From Candidatus Hydrogenedentota bacterium (GTDB lineage: Bacteria > Hydrogenedentota > Hydrogenedentia > Hydrogenedentales > JAGMZX01), in assembly GCA_029556545.1 (NCBI GenBank), contig JAKQEQ010000049.1, positions 1 through 64,000 of the forward strand: a DNA stretch of 64,000 nucleotides. The letters are read 5' to 3'. This document shows, in pieces, positions 51,801 through 61,615 of the stretch. The notes below the pieces were generated by a model. The model saw nothing but the letters and a program-made list of their open reading frames with translations. It had not been told where the DNA came from and did no database searches. Made by a program: the position numbers and the translations under genes. Position 1 is the first letter of the stretch, and each line of letters begins with the position of its first letter.

Positions 51801-52937
51801 TTAGGCGCCGACGGCCTGCCACGTCCCGGATTTCGCCGATTTCAGGACCGCGTCGCAAACATACTGCGTTTCGAGCGCGCCGCGGAAGGTGGGCTGCGCC
51901 GGTTCGCCGGTTTCGAGCCCCTTGATAAAGTCCGCGACACCGTGAATGAACGAGTGTTCGTATCCGATTTGCAGTCCGGGGACCCACCACTTGTCCATGT
52001 AGGGCATGTCCGAGTCGGAGACATGCACCGAACGCCAGCCGCGCACGATCGAGTCGTCGCGGTGGTCGAAGTAGTTGAGGCGATGCAGGTCGTGCAGGTC
52101 CCACTGGATGCTGGCGTGCTCGCCGTTGATTTCGAACGTATATAGCGCTTTGTGGCCGCGGGCGTAACGGGTGGACTCGAACGTGGCCAGCGATCCGTTG
52201 TTGAACCGGGCGAGGAACGCGCAGGCGTCGTCGATGGTCACCGGCTCGACCTTGCCCGTCAGGTTGTGTTGGCGCTCCTTCACGAAAATCTCCGTCATGG
52301 CGGTGACGCTGCTGATGGGGCCGTTCAGCCACAGCGCGGTGTCGATGCAATGCGCGAGCAGGTCGCCCGTGACGCCGGCGCCGGCCGCCGCGGCGTCGAG
52401 CCGCCAGAGGCCCGTGCCGCCTTGGGGCAGATCCGCGGAGATGGTCCAGTCCTGAAGAAAGACTGCGCGGTAGTGGAAGATGCGGCCCAGACGCCCTTGG
52501 TCGATGAGCAGCTTCGCGAGCGTCACGGCGGGCACGCGCCGGTAGTTGTACCAGACCATGTTCGCCACGCCCGCCTTCTCGACGGCCTCGACCATTTCGA
52601 GGCCCTCGGCGGGATTCATGGAGAGCGGCTTCTCGCAGAGCACCATCTTGCCCGCCTGCGCCGCCGCGATGGCGATGTCGTGGTGATAGTTGTTCGGCGT
52701 GCAGATATCGATTGCGTCGATATCCTTGCGCTCGACCAGCTTACGCCAGTCGGTCTCGACGCCCTCGTAGCCCCAGTTGTCCGCGAACGCCTGTATCTTG
52801 TCCTTGCTGCGCGCGCAGGCGGCCTTCAACACAGGCTCGTACGACAAGTCGAAGAACTTGCCCGCCTGGCGATAGGCGTTCGAGTGCGCCCGCCCCATGA
52901 ACCCGTAGCCGATTAAGCCAACGTTAAGTTCTTTCAT
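51801..52937 (-). CDS. cytoplasmic Gfo/Idh/MocA-family oxidoreductase
   Basis: The 378-residue protein has [19 protein letters not shown] at the start, [19 protein letters not shown] with the family Lys, and [21 protein letters not shown] followed by a conserved HCIDTALWL. No signal peptide is present. It is similar in type to inositol dehydrogenase-like enzymes. The cupin gene follows 21 bases downstream, which suggests a joint sugar or inositol-type pathway. The isomerase gene upstream is separated by the HEPN/MNT genes. Confidence 0.9.
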   Translation of the reverse strand: MKELNVGLIGYGFMGRAHSNAYRQAGKFFDLSYEPVLKAACARSKDKIQAFADNWGYEGVETDWRKLVERKDIDAIDICTPNNYHHDIAIAAAQAGKMVLCEKPLSMNPAEGLEMVEAVEKAGVANMVWYNYRRVPAVTLAKLLIDQGRLGRIFHYRAVFLQDWTISADLPQGGTGLWRLDAAAAGAGVTGDLLAHCIDTALWLNGPISSVTAMTEIFVKERQHNLTGKVEPVTIDDACAFLARFNNGSLATFESTRYARGHKALYTFEINGEHASIQWDLHDLHRLNYFDHRDDSIVRGWRSVHVSDSDMPYMDKWWVPGLQIGYEHSFIHGVADFIKGLETGEPAQPTFRGALETQYVCDAVLKSAKSGTWQAVGA

Positions 52938-52980
52938 AATGCTGATTCTCCCACTTCCTGCATTGAAGAGACAGTGCCTT

Positions 52981-53361
52981 TCAGAGACCTAGTGTCAACC
53001 TGCTTGCGGCGCGAATGCGCCGACAACGGTTCCGCGCATCTCGGGCGGTTTCTTGGTCGGCTGAGTCGCCCGGATATCGAAAACTGACGGCAAATTCGGA
53101 CAAGAAAGCCAAATCTTCTCGATGAATCTCTCATATAGGCAACTTCGCAAGCACCAAATCAAGAAGTGCGGCTAGATCATGTGTTTTGGGGAGAGTGACT
53201 CCCATTTCGTGGAGCATTGCCTTCAGGTATTTCTCCGCACACTGTTGCGCATGGAAACAAGCTCCGTCATAGTTCGGATTCTTCCGTGCATGTGATTCAC
53301 GTTCCACGGTCCAATAGTCCGCTTCCGCTTTCTGAATCCACGCAAGAGTTATCGGCGTCAT
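52981..53361 (-). pseudogene. HEPN-domain gene broken by an in-frame TGA
   Basis: From ATG 53361 the frame encodes a HEPN-like start (WIQKAEADYWTVERESHAR, FHAQQCAEKYLKAMLHEMGV, KTHDLAALLDLVLAKLPI) and meets TGA at 53133-53131. The same frame continues past the stop with the normal HEPN end: EIHREDLAFLSEFAVSFRYP and then TARDARNRCRRIRAA, up to TGA 52981. So the gene has one premature stop in the loop before the RYP motif. It overlaps the MNT gene by 65 bases, as HEPN/MNT pairs often do. HEPN proteins are RNase toxins; this one is probably dead unless the stop is read through or is a sequence error. Confidence 0.75.
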
Positions 53362-53671
53362 ACAGCACGATGCCCGTTTGCACCACTTCCCGCACGAAAT
53401 CGTCGCCCATCTCGAGCCGCTCACGTACTTTCTCCGGACTGCGCACGAGGATGTCGGCGGGAAACGGCGGCCTCACTTCAAGGCGAATCTGCACGGATTT
53501 TTCCCACGGCTTCCCTTCGTGCGGCATGATGACCAGCAAGTCGACGTCCGAGTCCGGTGTCGCCTTGCCGCACGCATATGATCCGAAGAGGACAACCCGT
53601 TCCGGCTGGAAGCGCCGTCCGATTTCACCGGCAACCCGGCGTATGTCCCGCATTCGTGTCATCTCACCCAT
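53297..53671 (-). CDS. MNT-type nucleotidyltransferase
   Basis: The 124-residue protein has the minimal nucleotidyltransferase motif VVLFGSYACGKATPDSDVDL, then RPPFPADILV as a third Asp strand. In MNT/HEPN pairs it silences the toxin by adding nucleotides. Its HEPN partner overlaps downstream but has a premature stop. It starts within the last codons of the sugar isomerase gene (8-base overlap), so it may be co-transcribed with it. The C-terminal 25 residues are read over the HEPN start and may carry no function. Confidence 0.85.
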   Translation of the reverse strand: MGEMTRMRDIRRVAGEIGRRFQPERVVLFGSYACGKATPDSDVDLLVIMPHEGKPWEKSVQIRLEVRPPFPADILVRSPEKVRERLEMGDDFVREVVQTGIVLYDADNSCVDSESGSGLLDRGT

Positions 53672-54560
53672 ACTTCTTGTTCAATTCATCGACCGCTTTC
53701 TTGCAGCGCTCGGTGACGGCCCAGGCGTCGGGCCAGAAGCACAGGTCCACGGTCCACCAGTCGTGCTTGATGCCTGACGCGACGAGTTCCGGCACGAGTT
53801 CGTCGAAATCGAGGATGCCCTCGCCGAAGGGCGCATGTGTGCTGGTTTCGTCGTCGTGGAGCGTGCCGTCCGAGTCGATGAGGTGGATATGGTTAATCTT
53901 GCCGCGCAGTTTCCGCGCGAGTTCGAGCGCGCCGCCGGGCAGCGTCTCTTTCTTGCCGGGCTGCCGCGCGCCGACGGCGGCAACCATATGGGCGTGGCAC
54001 GTGTCGAACATGATGCCGAAGTTGTCGTCGTTCACCTCGTCAACGATACGCAGGATGTCCGACGGCTTGTTGAAGGCAAAGCCCGGCTCGAACTCCCACG
54101 TGACGTACACGCCCTGGTCCGCGGCCTCGTCCGCGCAGCGCTGCCAGGTCTCGACGACCCGCTTGCGAGCCGTTGCCTCGTCCACCTGCTCGAAGATGGT
54201 CGGCGGCTGCACGGCGTCGACGCGGATGCCCGGAATCCCGAGGTCGACGCAGAACTCGAGGTTCTTGCGGAACTCGTTGAGGTATGGCGTCGTGTCCTCC
54301 GTGTCGATCAAGCGCTGACTCCACAGGTTCGCGGCCATGCCGGAGAAGGCGAGTCCCGCGTCGGCTACGCCCTGCCTGCACGCGGCCCGCTGTTCCTTGT
54401 CCGGCATGATGTCCGGGTTCGGGTGGATGCCGAAGCCTCCCAGTTCGACGCCGTCAAACTTGAGCGCCTGCAACTGCCGCAGGATTTCCTCCCACGGGAC
54501 CGGGTTGTCCGCATACGGACCAATCGAGAATGCCCACGTACCAATCGAGATTCTTTTCAT
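53664..54560 (-). CDS. sugar phosphate isomerase/epimerase (xylose isomerase-like TIM barrel)
   Basis: The 298-residue protein is a TIM barrel of the AP endonuclease family 2 type. It has LKFDGVELGGFGIHPNPD, GIRVDAVQPP, VTWEFEPGFAFNKPSDIL, NDDNFGIMFDTCHAHMV, INHIHLIDSDGTLHDDET and WTVDLCFWPDAW. The Glu, Asp, His and second Glu/Asp positions could bind a metal. It probably converts sugars or inositol derivatives in the cytoplasm. It fits the nearby sugar oxidoreductase and cupin genes. The ATG at 54560 is chosen over 54596 because the protein then starts at the first strand. Confidence 0.87.
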   Translation of the reverse strand: MKRISIGTWAFSIGPYADNPVPWEEILRQLQALKFDGVELGGFGIHPNPDIMPDKEQRAACRQGVADAGLAFSGMAANLWSQRLIDTEDTTPYLNEFRKNLEFCVDLGIPGIRVDAVQPPTIFEQVDEATARKRVVETWQRCADEAADQGVYVTWEFEPGFAFNKPSDILRIVDEVNDDNFGIMFDTCHAHMVAAVGARQPGKKETLPGGALELARKLRGKINHIHLIDSDGTLHDDETSTHAPFGEGILDFDELVPELVASGIKHDWWTVDLCFWPDAWAVTERCKKAVDELNKKYG

Positions 54561-54699
54561 GGCTCTTACTCGCTTTCTTGGGTTCCCCATTGTCAATCCG
54601 GCCCATCGGCCGAGACCTTATACTAGCAGATGCCGCCCCGGGATGGAATGTTTCTGTCACGCTGAAGCCGCCCAAAGGTTCGCGTCGGGGATTCCCCCG

Positions 54700-55440
54700 C
54701 TACGATATCTCGTCGCGGCGATCACGCGGCGTCTCGTTCGATGCGGAACGTGCGCGCCTGGCGGGCTTTCGCGGCGCGCGGACGGCGGTTCGCGGCGCCT
54801 CGTCGCCGTTGCCGTCGCCAGACGGGCCGGCGGATTCGGGTTGCGCGCCTTCGGCCGTCCGCGACAACGGCGCATCGGCGTCCCCCAGCGCCTCCCGGCC
54901 ATTGCCGCACAGGCCCACGATGCGCGCGGCGAGTTCGGCGGCGCGCAGTTGCGTGGCGTCGTCGCCGTGAAGCAGTTTTTCAAGGACAACGCTTTTCACG
55001 AGGTCCGCGTTCAGCGTCTGCTCGGGAACGGGCTGGTCATTGTAATGGCGCGGCAACGCGGGGGCGCCGTGCAGGGCCGCGATGCATTCGTTGCGCGCGG
55101 CGTGCACGTGCGCGTTGTCGGGATAGTCATGGAGCAAGGCGTCCAGCAGCACGAGGGCTTCGGCATATCGGTGCGCATTATAGAGATCGACCGCGGCGGC
55201 GAACTTGCGCCATGATTCCTCGCGGGGCTCGCTGACGCGCCGCGCCACGGCGCGGTGGCGCCCAAGCAGCCCGCTGCCCGGTCGTCTCGCGGGATCGGGC
55301 GTGTGGCCCGGGCCTCGGGTATTCTGGGCGGTGATGCGCACTTCCGCGCCGCAACTGGGGCACAATCCGACCCTGCCCATCGCGGACGCGGGCACGAGCA
55401 TCTCTTGACCGCAAGCACAGGTAAGGGACAACTTCTCCAC
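54700..55440 (-). CDS. zinc-ribbon and TPR-like protein
   Basis: The 246-residue protein starts at GTG 55440, after TGGAG. The first 35 residues form a zinc ribbon (LTCACGQEMLVP and LCPSCGAEVRIT). Residues about 75-125 look like a TPR-type helix pair (FAAAVDLYNAHRYAEALVLLDALLHDYPDNAHVHAARNE is split in two). The C-terminal 60 residues are low-complexity Arg/Glu/Pro. I do not recognise the family. It is just downstream of the coiled-coil gene on the same strand (33 bases), so the two may act together. Confidence 0.65.
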   Translation of the reverse strand: MEKLSLTCACGQEMLVPASAMGRVGLCPSCGAEVRITAQNTRGPGHTPDPARRPGSGLLGRHRAVARRVSEPREESWRKFAAAVDLYNAHRYAEALVLLDALLHDYPDNAHVHAARNECIAALHGAPALPRHYNDQPVPEQTLNADLVKSVVLEKLLHGDDATQLRAAELAARIVGLCGNGREALGDADAPLSRTAEGAQPESAGPSGDGNGDEAPRTAVRAPRKPARRARSASNETPRDRRDEIS

Positions 55441-55473
55441 GGGTTTGCTCCAGTGCGAGCGCGCGGCTGCCGC

Positions 55474-57012
55474 TTATGATCCCGGCCCCATGAAGCGCAG
55501 GAGAGCATCGACCATCGCGTCTTTGCCGCTCTTCTTCTCCGCGTCCGACGGCGGTTGGCCCTCCTCCCGGGGTTGTTCCGACGCCTCCGCATCATCGTGA
55601 GACGGCGCGCGACCGCCCCAGAGCCCGAGGGCTTCCGCCATGCTTTCGCGGCCAGTTTGGCGCCGGGGTTTCGCTTCCGGCGGCGGTTCGACCGACGGCG
55701 CACTCGGCGGCGGCTCCTCCTCCGCCACTTCCTTACCCCAGTCCTCAAGGGCTTCGGCCAAGGAAGCCTCGTCGCGTTCGATTTCAAGCGACGGCGCGCT
55801 CGGCGTCTCCGCTTCCGCCTCGCCTTCTTCCTCGCCGGGAAGACGCGCCCCGACATCGGCTTCGGCCGTGGGCGACGGCGCGGCTTCTTCCGTCTCGGCC
55901 ACGGCGATGGCTTCAGACTCTTGCATTCCCCACTCTTCGAGGGCGGCCGCCAGTTCGTCAGCAACCTCCGCTTCCTCGACGACAGGAGCGGATTCCAGGG
56001 GCGCGATTGGTGACTCATCGAGACGGGGGCCGATCTCGAGACCGTGTTCCGCTTCCGCTTCGACCGCTTCCTCCTCGACAACCGCCGCCTCCTCAACCGC
56101 CTCTTCCTCGACGGCGATCGGCTGTTCGAGGCGGTCGAGCGCCCACGGGGGCGGCTCGTGCGCGAGGGCTTCAGGCTCGACGAACTTGTCCAGCAGTCCC
56201 GCCTGGGTCTGGGCCTGCTGTACCCGTCCCTCGAGGGCGCGAATACGCGCCTCAGCCCGGATTTGGGCGGCCCGCGCCTCAGCGAGTTCCTCGGTCAGCT
56301 TCTTCACCTGTCGCGCGTTGTAGGCGGCCCGGGCCTCGGCGGCCTCGATGGCCAATCGCGTCGAGGACAGTTGCGCGGCCATCTGGCTGTCGGCAAGGTC
56401 CTCCGGCATTAGCGCGGCTCTCGACACGCCAGGCGATTGCTTGAATTCGCCCTCGGCGTCGCTCGTGCGCAGTTCCGCTTCCATCAGCCAGGTCTCGAAC
56501 GCGGCGAATTCGGCCGTGGGTTTCTTCGCCGCCGCCGCGGGCGGCGCAAAGATGCCCAAGTCATGCAGCCCGGCCTCGGGAGCAGGGGCGGACGCGGGTG
56601 CGGCCTGATACGCCTCAGCCTGACGCAAGCGTGACTCTGCTTCCCGTAGCCGCGTCTCGAGCGCGGCGCGGACCTCTCGTTGCTCGAGCAGTTCCGCGCG
56701 CAACCGATCGAGTTCCCCGATCACGTTCGTAACCGCGGGGCGGGCGGGCTTGGCGGGCGGTGCGGGCGGCGTTTTCGCGACCGGCGCGCTCGTCGCACGG
56801 GTGGCAACGGGCGGCGCCGGTTCCGGCGGTTTCTTGACGGACTTGGGGCGCCGGTCCGCTTTCTTGGCGGCGGCCCCTTTCGCCGTGGCTGTCTCCGCGG
56901 CCGCTTTGCCGCTTGCCGCCCGCTTCACCTTCTTCTTCTCTTTCTTCTTTCCCGGACGTTTATTGGCCGCGACCGGATGCAGACCGCCCAGGAGTTCGTC
57001 GAATTCGCGCAT
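55474..57012 (-). CDS. coiled-coil protein with repeated ALxxWG motifs
   Basis: The 512-residue protein has a Lys/Ala/Pro-rich N-terminus, a coiled coil of about 40 residues (LDRLRAELLEQREVRAALET), a second coiled coil (VKKLTEELAEARAAQIRAEA), and an acidic Glu/Ala-rich C-terminal half. The C-terminal half holds four copies of a short amphipathic motif: ELAAALEEWGM, SLAEALEDWGK, SMAEALGLWGG and AMVDALLRFMG. These could be docking peptides for a partner. I do not recognise the family. The ATG at 57012 follows GAGGACGAGG; the frame opens at 57216. It is on the same strand as the zinc-ribbon gene. Confidence 0.6.
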   Translation of the reverse strand: MREFDELLGGLHPVAANKRPGKKKEKKKVKRAASGKAAAETATAKGAAAKKADRRPKSVKKPPEPAPPVATRATSAPVAKTPPAPPAKPARPAVTNVIGELDRLRAELLEQREVRAALETRLREAESRLRQAEAYQAAPASAPAPEAGLHDLGIFAPPAAAAKKPTAEFAAFETWLMEAELRTSDAEGEFKQSPGVSRAALMPEDLADSQMAAQLSSTRLAIEAAEARAAYNARQVKKLTEELAEARAAQIRAEARIRALEGRVQQAQTQAGLLDKFVEPEALAHEPPPWALDRLEQPIAVEEEAVEEAAVVEEEAVEAEAEHGLEIGPRLDESPIAPLESAPVVEEAEVADELAAALEEWGMQESEAIAVAETEEAAPSPTAEADVGARLPGEEEGEAEAETPSAPSLEIERDEASLAEALEDWGKEVAEEEPPPSAPSVEPPPEAKPRRQTGRESMAEALGLWGGRAPSHDDAEASEQPREEGQPPSDAEKKSGKDAMVDALLRFMGPGS

Positions 57013-57232
57013 CGCCTCGTCCTCGATTCTCGCCGTGTTCCCGCGCATGTTCCGGAAGCCGGCGCGCGCATGGTTTCGGTAGCGCCGCGGCGGCCAACCC
57101 CGATCTCGGGGCGCGTTCCCTCGCAGGCAGTGTAGCACAATGCCCCGCGCAATGATAAGCGCCGATTTGCCGTTTCGTGGCGCCGGAGGTCGAGCCGGCA
57201 AGACGCGGTATCGCAATCGTGCGACAAATTCT

Positions 57233-57261
57233 TTGATTTTTTCGTAAGAACTTGCTAAATT
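57233..57261 (+). promoter_or_regulatory. sigma70-type promoter for fmdB-like gene
   Basis: TTGATT (57233-57238) and TAAATT (57256-57261) are separated by exactly 17 bases in an AT-rich stretch, about 80 bases before the TTG start at 57342. The rest of 57013-57341 holds no gene and presumably also the divergent promoter for the coiled-coil gene. Confidence 0.6.
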
Positions 57262-57341
57262 ACGCGATTCCCAAAGGGTCGATCCGGACGGCGCCCGGCG
57301 TGTTGCCGGCGCGCGTTTTCTATTCTGAAAGGAGCATAGTC

Positions 57342-57671
57342 TTGCCTACGTATTCGTATTCGTGCAAGAAGTGCGGACACGAGTTCGACGTGTTTCACGG
57401 GATCAAGGAGACGCCGCGCGTCAAGTGCGCCGCGTGCGGCAGCGCCCGCTGCGAACGGTTGATCGGAACCGGCGCGGGCATCATCTTCAGGGGCGGCGGC
57501 TTTTACGAGACGGATTTCAAACAGAAGAAAGGCGCGCCGCCATCCGAGGCGGGCGCGAAAGCCGAAGGCGGCGACGGCAAGAAGACCGGCGACAGGGCGG
57601 CGTCCGAGAAGGCCGCCACGAAGAAGGAATCCTCGAAGCACGGGAAATCGACCACCGCCGCGAAGGACTGA
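57342..57671 (+). CDS. FmdB-family zinc-ribbon protein
   Basis: The 109-residue protein has the FmdB/CxxC regulatory motif: PTYSYSCKKCGHEFDVFHGI, then VKCAACGSARCERLIG. The rest is a Gly/Lys/Ala-rich tail. The family binds zinc and often precedes metabolic genes; some members act as regulators. The start is TTG 57342, seven bases after AAAGGAG, and gives the usual MPTYxYxC opening. It is 73 bases upstream of argD and downstream of a good promoter, so it may lead the arginine operon. Confidence 0.85.
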   Translation: MPTYSYSCKKCGHEFDVFHGIKETPRVKCAACGSARCERLIGTGAGIIFRGGGFYETDFKQKKGAPPSEAGAKAEGGDGKKTGDRAASEKAATKKESSKHGKSTTAAKD

Positions 57672-57744
57672 GCCGGGCGGGGGGGAATACGCATACGCGG
57701 CGGTCAAGACATACGGGCGGCAGGCGCCCGGGGAGAAGTTGACC

Positions 57745-58938
57745 ATGAATACCGATGAGATTAAAGCCCTCAACGACCAGTACGTTATCAACACCTACGG
57801 GGCGCGGAAACTTGCGCTCACGCGCGGCGAGGGCGTCACGCTTTGGGATGCGGACGGCAAGGAGTACCTGGATTGCTTCGCCGGGATCGCCGTCACGAAC
57901 CTCGGGCACTGCCACCCCGCGGTCACGGAGGCCATTTGCGAGCAGGCGCGCAAGCTGGTGCACGTGTCGAATCTCTACTACATCGAGCCGCAGGTGCGGC
58001 TTGCGGAACTGTTGAGTACGCAATGTTTCGCCACGAAGTGGTTCTTTTGCAACGGCGGCGCGGAGGCCAATGAGGCGGCCATCAAGCTGGCGCGGCGTTA
58101 TTGGGCGCAGAAGGGGACGCCGCGCGGCACAATCGTGACGGCGGAGCAGTCGTTTCACGGCCGCACACTCGCCACCATCACGGCCACGGGCCAACCCAAG
58201 TACCAACAGGGCTTCGAGCCGCTGCCGAAAGGCTTCAAGTACGTACTATTCAACGACGTTGCGGCCCTCGATCAGGCCCTCACGCCCGATGTAGGCGCGG
58301 TCCTCCTCGAACCGCTCCAGGGCGAGGGCGGAGTCCGCGTGCCGGATCCCGAGTATCTGGCGCAAGTGCGGCAACTCTGCGACAGCAAGAACGTGCTGCT
58401 CATTTTCGACGAGGTGCAGACGGGGATGGGCCGGACCGGGCGCTTCCTCGCGCACCAGCATTACGGCGTTACGCCGGATATCATCACGCTGGCCAAGGGC
58501 CTGGCCAACGGCGTGCCCATCGGCGCGATGGGTTGCACCGACGACGCGGCGAGCGGGTTCAGCCCCGGCATGCACGCTTGCACCTTCGGCGGCAACCCGC
58601 TCAGCGCGGCCGCCGCGCTGGCGACGGTGAGCGTCATTACGGCTCCGGGCTTCCTCGAAAACGCGCGGGCCGTGGGCGAATACTTCTTCCAGCGGCTCCG
58701 GGAAACGGCGACCCAGCATACGGGCATCGCGGAAGTGCGGGGCATGGGACTGATGATCGGCGTCGAGCTCCAGGAGGCGGTCGCGCCGCTTGTGGACAAG
58801 CTGCTCGAGGCCGGCATCATCTGCGGGCCCGCGGGGCCGAAGGTCCTGCGGTTCGTGCCGCCCCTTATCATCGGTGCCGAACATGTGGACCGCGTAATCG
58901 CCGTACTCAGCGCCGCGCTGGGAGAACTGGGATGGTAA
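57745..58938 (+). CDS. argD: acetylornithine aminotransferase
   Basis: The 397-residue PLP enzyme transfers an amino group from glutamate to N-acetylglutamate semialdehyde to make N-acetylornithine. Landmarks are YLDCFAGIAVTNLGHCHP, FFCNGGAEANEAAIKLARRY, LIFDEVQTGMGRTG, and the PLP Lys in ITLAKGLANGVPIGA. The length fits ArgD (about 390-400). GGGGAGAAG precedes the ATG. It overlaps argF by 7 bases (ATGGTAA), so translation of the two is coupled. Confidence 0.93.
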   Translation: MNTDEIKALNDQYVINTYGARKLALTRGEGVTLWDADGKEYLDCFAGIAVTNLGHCHPAVTEAICEQARKLVHVSNLYYIEPQVRLAELLSTQCFATKWFFCNGGAEANEAAIKLARRYWAQKGTPRGTIVTAEQSFHGRTLATITATGQPKYQQGFEPLPKGFKYVLFNDVAALDQALTPDVGAVLLEPLQGEGGVRVPDPEYLAQVRQLCDSKNVLLIFDEVQTGMGRTGRFLAHQHYGVTPDIITLAKGLANGVPIGAMGCTDDAASGFSPGMHACTFGGNPLSAAAALATVSVITAPGFLENARAVGEYFFQRLRETATQHTGIAEVRGMGLMIGVELQEAVAPLVDKLLEAGIICGPAGPKVLRFVPPLIIGAEHVDRVIAVLSAALGELGW

Positions 58939-59837
58939 CCGATTTTCTATCCTTCGCGGGATTGTCGCCCGACGAAATCACGGCGTTGCTCGACTTGGCG
59001 GACGAACTCAAGCGGAAACAGCGGCAGGGCGTCGAGCATCACTATCTCAAAGGCAAGACCCTCGCCATGATATTCGAGAAGGCGAGCCTGCGCACGCGGG
59101 TGACTTTCGAGGTGGGCATGTTCCAACTGGGCGGGCTGGCCGTCTTGCTCGAAACGGAACTCGGCAAACGCGAATCCGTGCCTGACGTCGCCCGCAACCT
59201 TGACCGTTGGGTCCAGGGCATCGTCGCGCGCACGTTTCGGCACGACGATGTCGTCACCCTCGCCGCGCACGCGTCCGTGCCGGTAATCAACGCGCTCACG
59301 GACAAGCTGCACCCGTGCCAGATTCTCGCGGATGTGCAGACGCTCCGGGAGCATAAAGGCCGGAATCTGGCCGGCGTCAAGGTGGCGTTCGTCGGGGACG
59401 GCAACAATGTCTTCAATTCATGGGCCGAATTCGCGCTCCATTTCCCAATCGACCTGCGGCTCGCGTGCCCGCCCGGTTACGAGGGCGACGCCGCGCTGCT
59501 GGCGGCCGTCCGCGATCGCGGCAAGGGCAGCGTCCTCGTGACGCACGACCCGGGCGAAGGGGTCAAAGGCGTCGACGTCGTGTATACGGACGTGTGGACC
59601 AGCATGGGACAGGAGGGCGAGGCCGCCGAGCGAAACGCCGCGTTCGCGCCGTATCAGGTGAATGCGAACCTCATGGCGCTCGCTGATCCCGACGCCATCT
59701 TCATGCACTGCCTCCCCGCGAAACGGGGGCTCGAAGTAACCGACGACGTTATCGACGGGCCGCGGTCCGTCGTGTTCGACGAGGCCGAGAACCGCATGCA
59801 CACGCAGAAAGCGGTGCTCGTCACGTTGATGGGATAA
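58932..59837 (+). CDS. argF: ornithine carbamoyltransferase
   Basis: The 301-residue enzyme joins ornithine and carbamoyl phosphate to make citrulline. The phosphate loop is FEKASLRTRVTFE, a variant of the FxKxSTRTR motif with Leu at the Thr position. HPCQILADVQTL is the carbamoyl-phosphate motif, and FMHCLPAKRG provides the ornithine HCLP site. The ATG at 58932 lies within the argD end. A REP-like hairpin follows in the gap before argG. Confidence 0.95.
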   Translation: MVTDFLSFAGLSPDEITALLDLADELKRKQRQGVEHHYLKGKTLAMIFEKASLRTRVTFEVGMFQLGGLAVLLETELGKRESVPDVARNLDRWVQGIVARTFRHDDVVTLAAHASVPVINALTDKLHPCQILADVQTLREHKGRNLAGVKVAFVGDGNNVFNSWAEFALHFPIDLRLACPPGYEGDAALLAAVRDRGKGSVLVTHDPGEGVKGVDVVYTDVWTSMGQEGEAAERNAAFAPYQVNANLMALADPDAIFMHCLPAKRGLEVTDDVIDGPRSVVFDEAENRMHTQKAVLVTLMG

Positions 59838-59845
59838 TACCGCGG

Positions 59846-59864
59846 CACGGGCGTCTCGCCCGTG
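59846..59864. repeat. REP-like hairpin, core GGGCGTCTCGCCC
   Basis: CACGGGCGTCTCGCCCGTG is a perfect 8-bp stem with a 3-base loop, between argF and argG. It shares the core with 11842-11860 and nearly with 22811-22829. It could stop or dampen transcription into argG. Confidence 0.6.
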
Positions 59865-59917
59865 AGTGAAAGACTGTGAGCAGGATGCTCACGCCACAAC
59901 AAGCGGAGACCTGGACC

Positions 59918-61132
<1,215 letters not shown>

Positions 61133-61167
61133 CGCCTCGCGTGACGTGAGGTGGGGAAGGCGCGGGC

Positions 61168-61389
61168 TCATAGGGCAAGTGAAATGGCTTCGCTGTAGAT
61201 TTCGGCGTAAACGGGGTCGCCATGGGCGATGCGGGATTCAAGGTGCGCCTCGACAGCCTCGCGGATGTTGGCGCACGCTTCTTCCTGGCTTTCGCCCTCG
61301 GCATAGCAGCCTTGCAAGCCCGGACAGAGGGCAATGATACGTCCGTCTTCGTCCTGTTCGTAGACTATGGTGAACCGGTAGTGCTTCAT
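61168..61389 (-). CDS. HicB-like antitoxin
   Basis: The 73-residue protein has the HicB partial RNase-H fold: YRFTIVYEQDEDGRIIALCPGLQGCYAEGESQEEA is its core (two segments), and NIREAVEAHLE the helix. HicB proteins normally neutralise the HicA toxin. No HicA gene is adjacent on either side, so it is an orphan. It lacks a C-terminal DNA-binding helix domain. It is convergent with argG. Confidence 0.8.
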   Translation of the reverse strand: MKHYRFTIVYEQDEDGRIIALCPGLQGCYAEGESQEEACANIREAVEAHLESRIAHGDPVYAEIYSEAISLAL

Positions 61390-61487
61390 GGAGTCCTATC
61401 CTTCCCTGCATTCTGTCCGTGAAGCCGTCCAAGGGCGAGCCAACGCGAACCTATACGAGCACGCACGCTGGTTTGACAGTTCCCGCG

Positions 61488-61585
61488 GATGGGGACACGT
61501 CCCACGCGAAGACGCGCACGTACCAGTCTTCTGCTGATCGGGGACACCTCTCGCGCGAAGACGCGCTCGCTTGTGCCAGTCCCCG
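61488..61585. repeat. GGGGACAC-type direct repeat
   Basis: Two similar blocks (61488-61528 and 61536-61585) share GATGGGGACAC/GATCGGGGACAC, then GCGAAGACGCGC and CCAGTC. They lie between the HicB and pseudopilin genes. Such GGGGACAC-type boxes are common repeats in PVC-like genomes and are not coding here. Confidence 0.55.
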
Positions 61586-61615
61586 TCAGGAACGCGGCGC
61601 GCGCCGCAACCAATA

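Noticed and set aside
58101-59837. A 578-codon frame leading into argF
   Set aside because: The first part is out of frame over argD; the real argF start is the coupled ATG at 58932.
61168-61389. Complete HicAB toxin-antitoxin pair
   Set aside because: Only HicB is visible. argG and a repeat region flank it, with no HicA.
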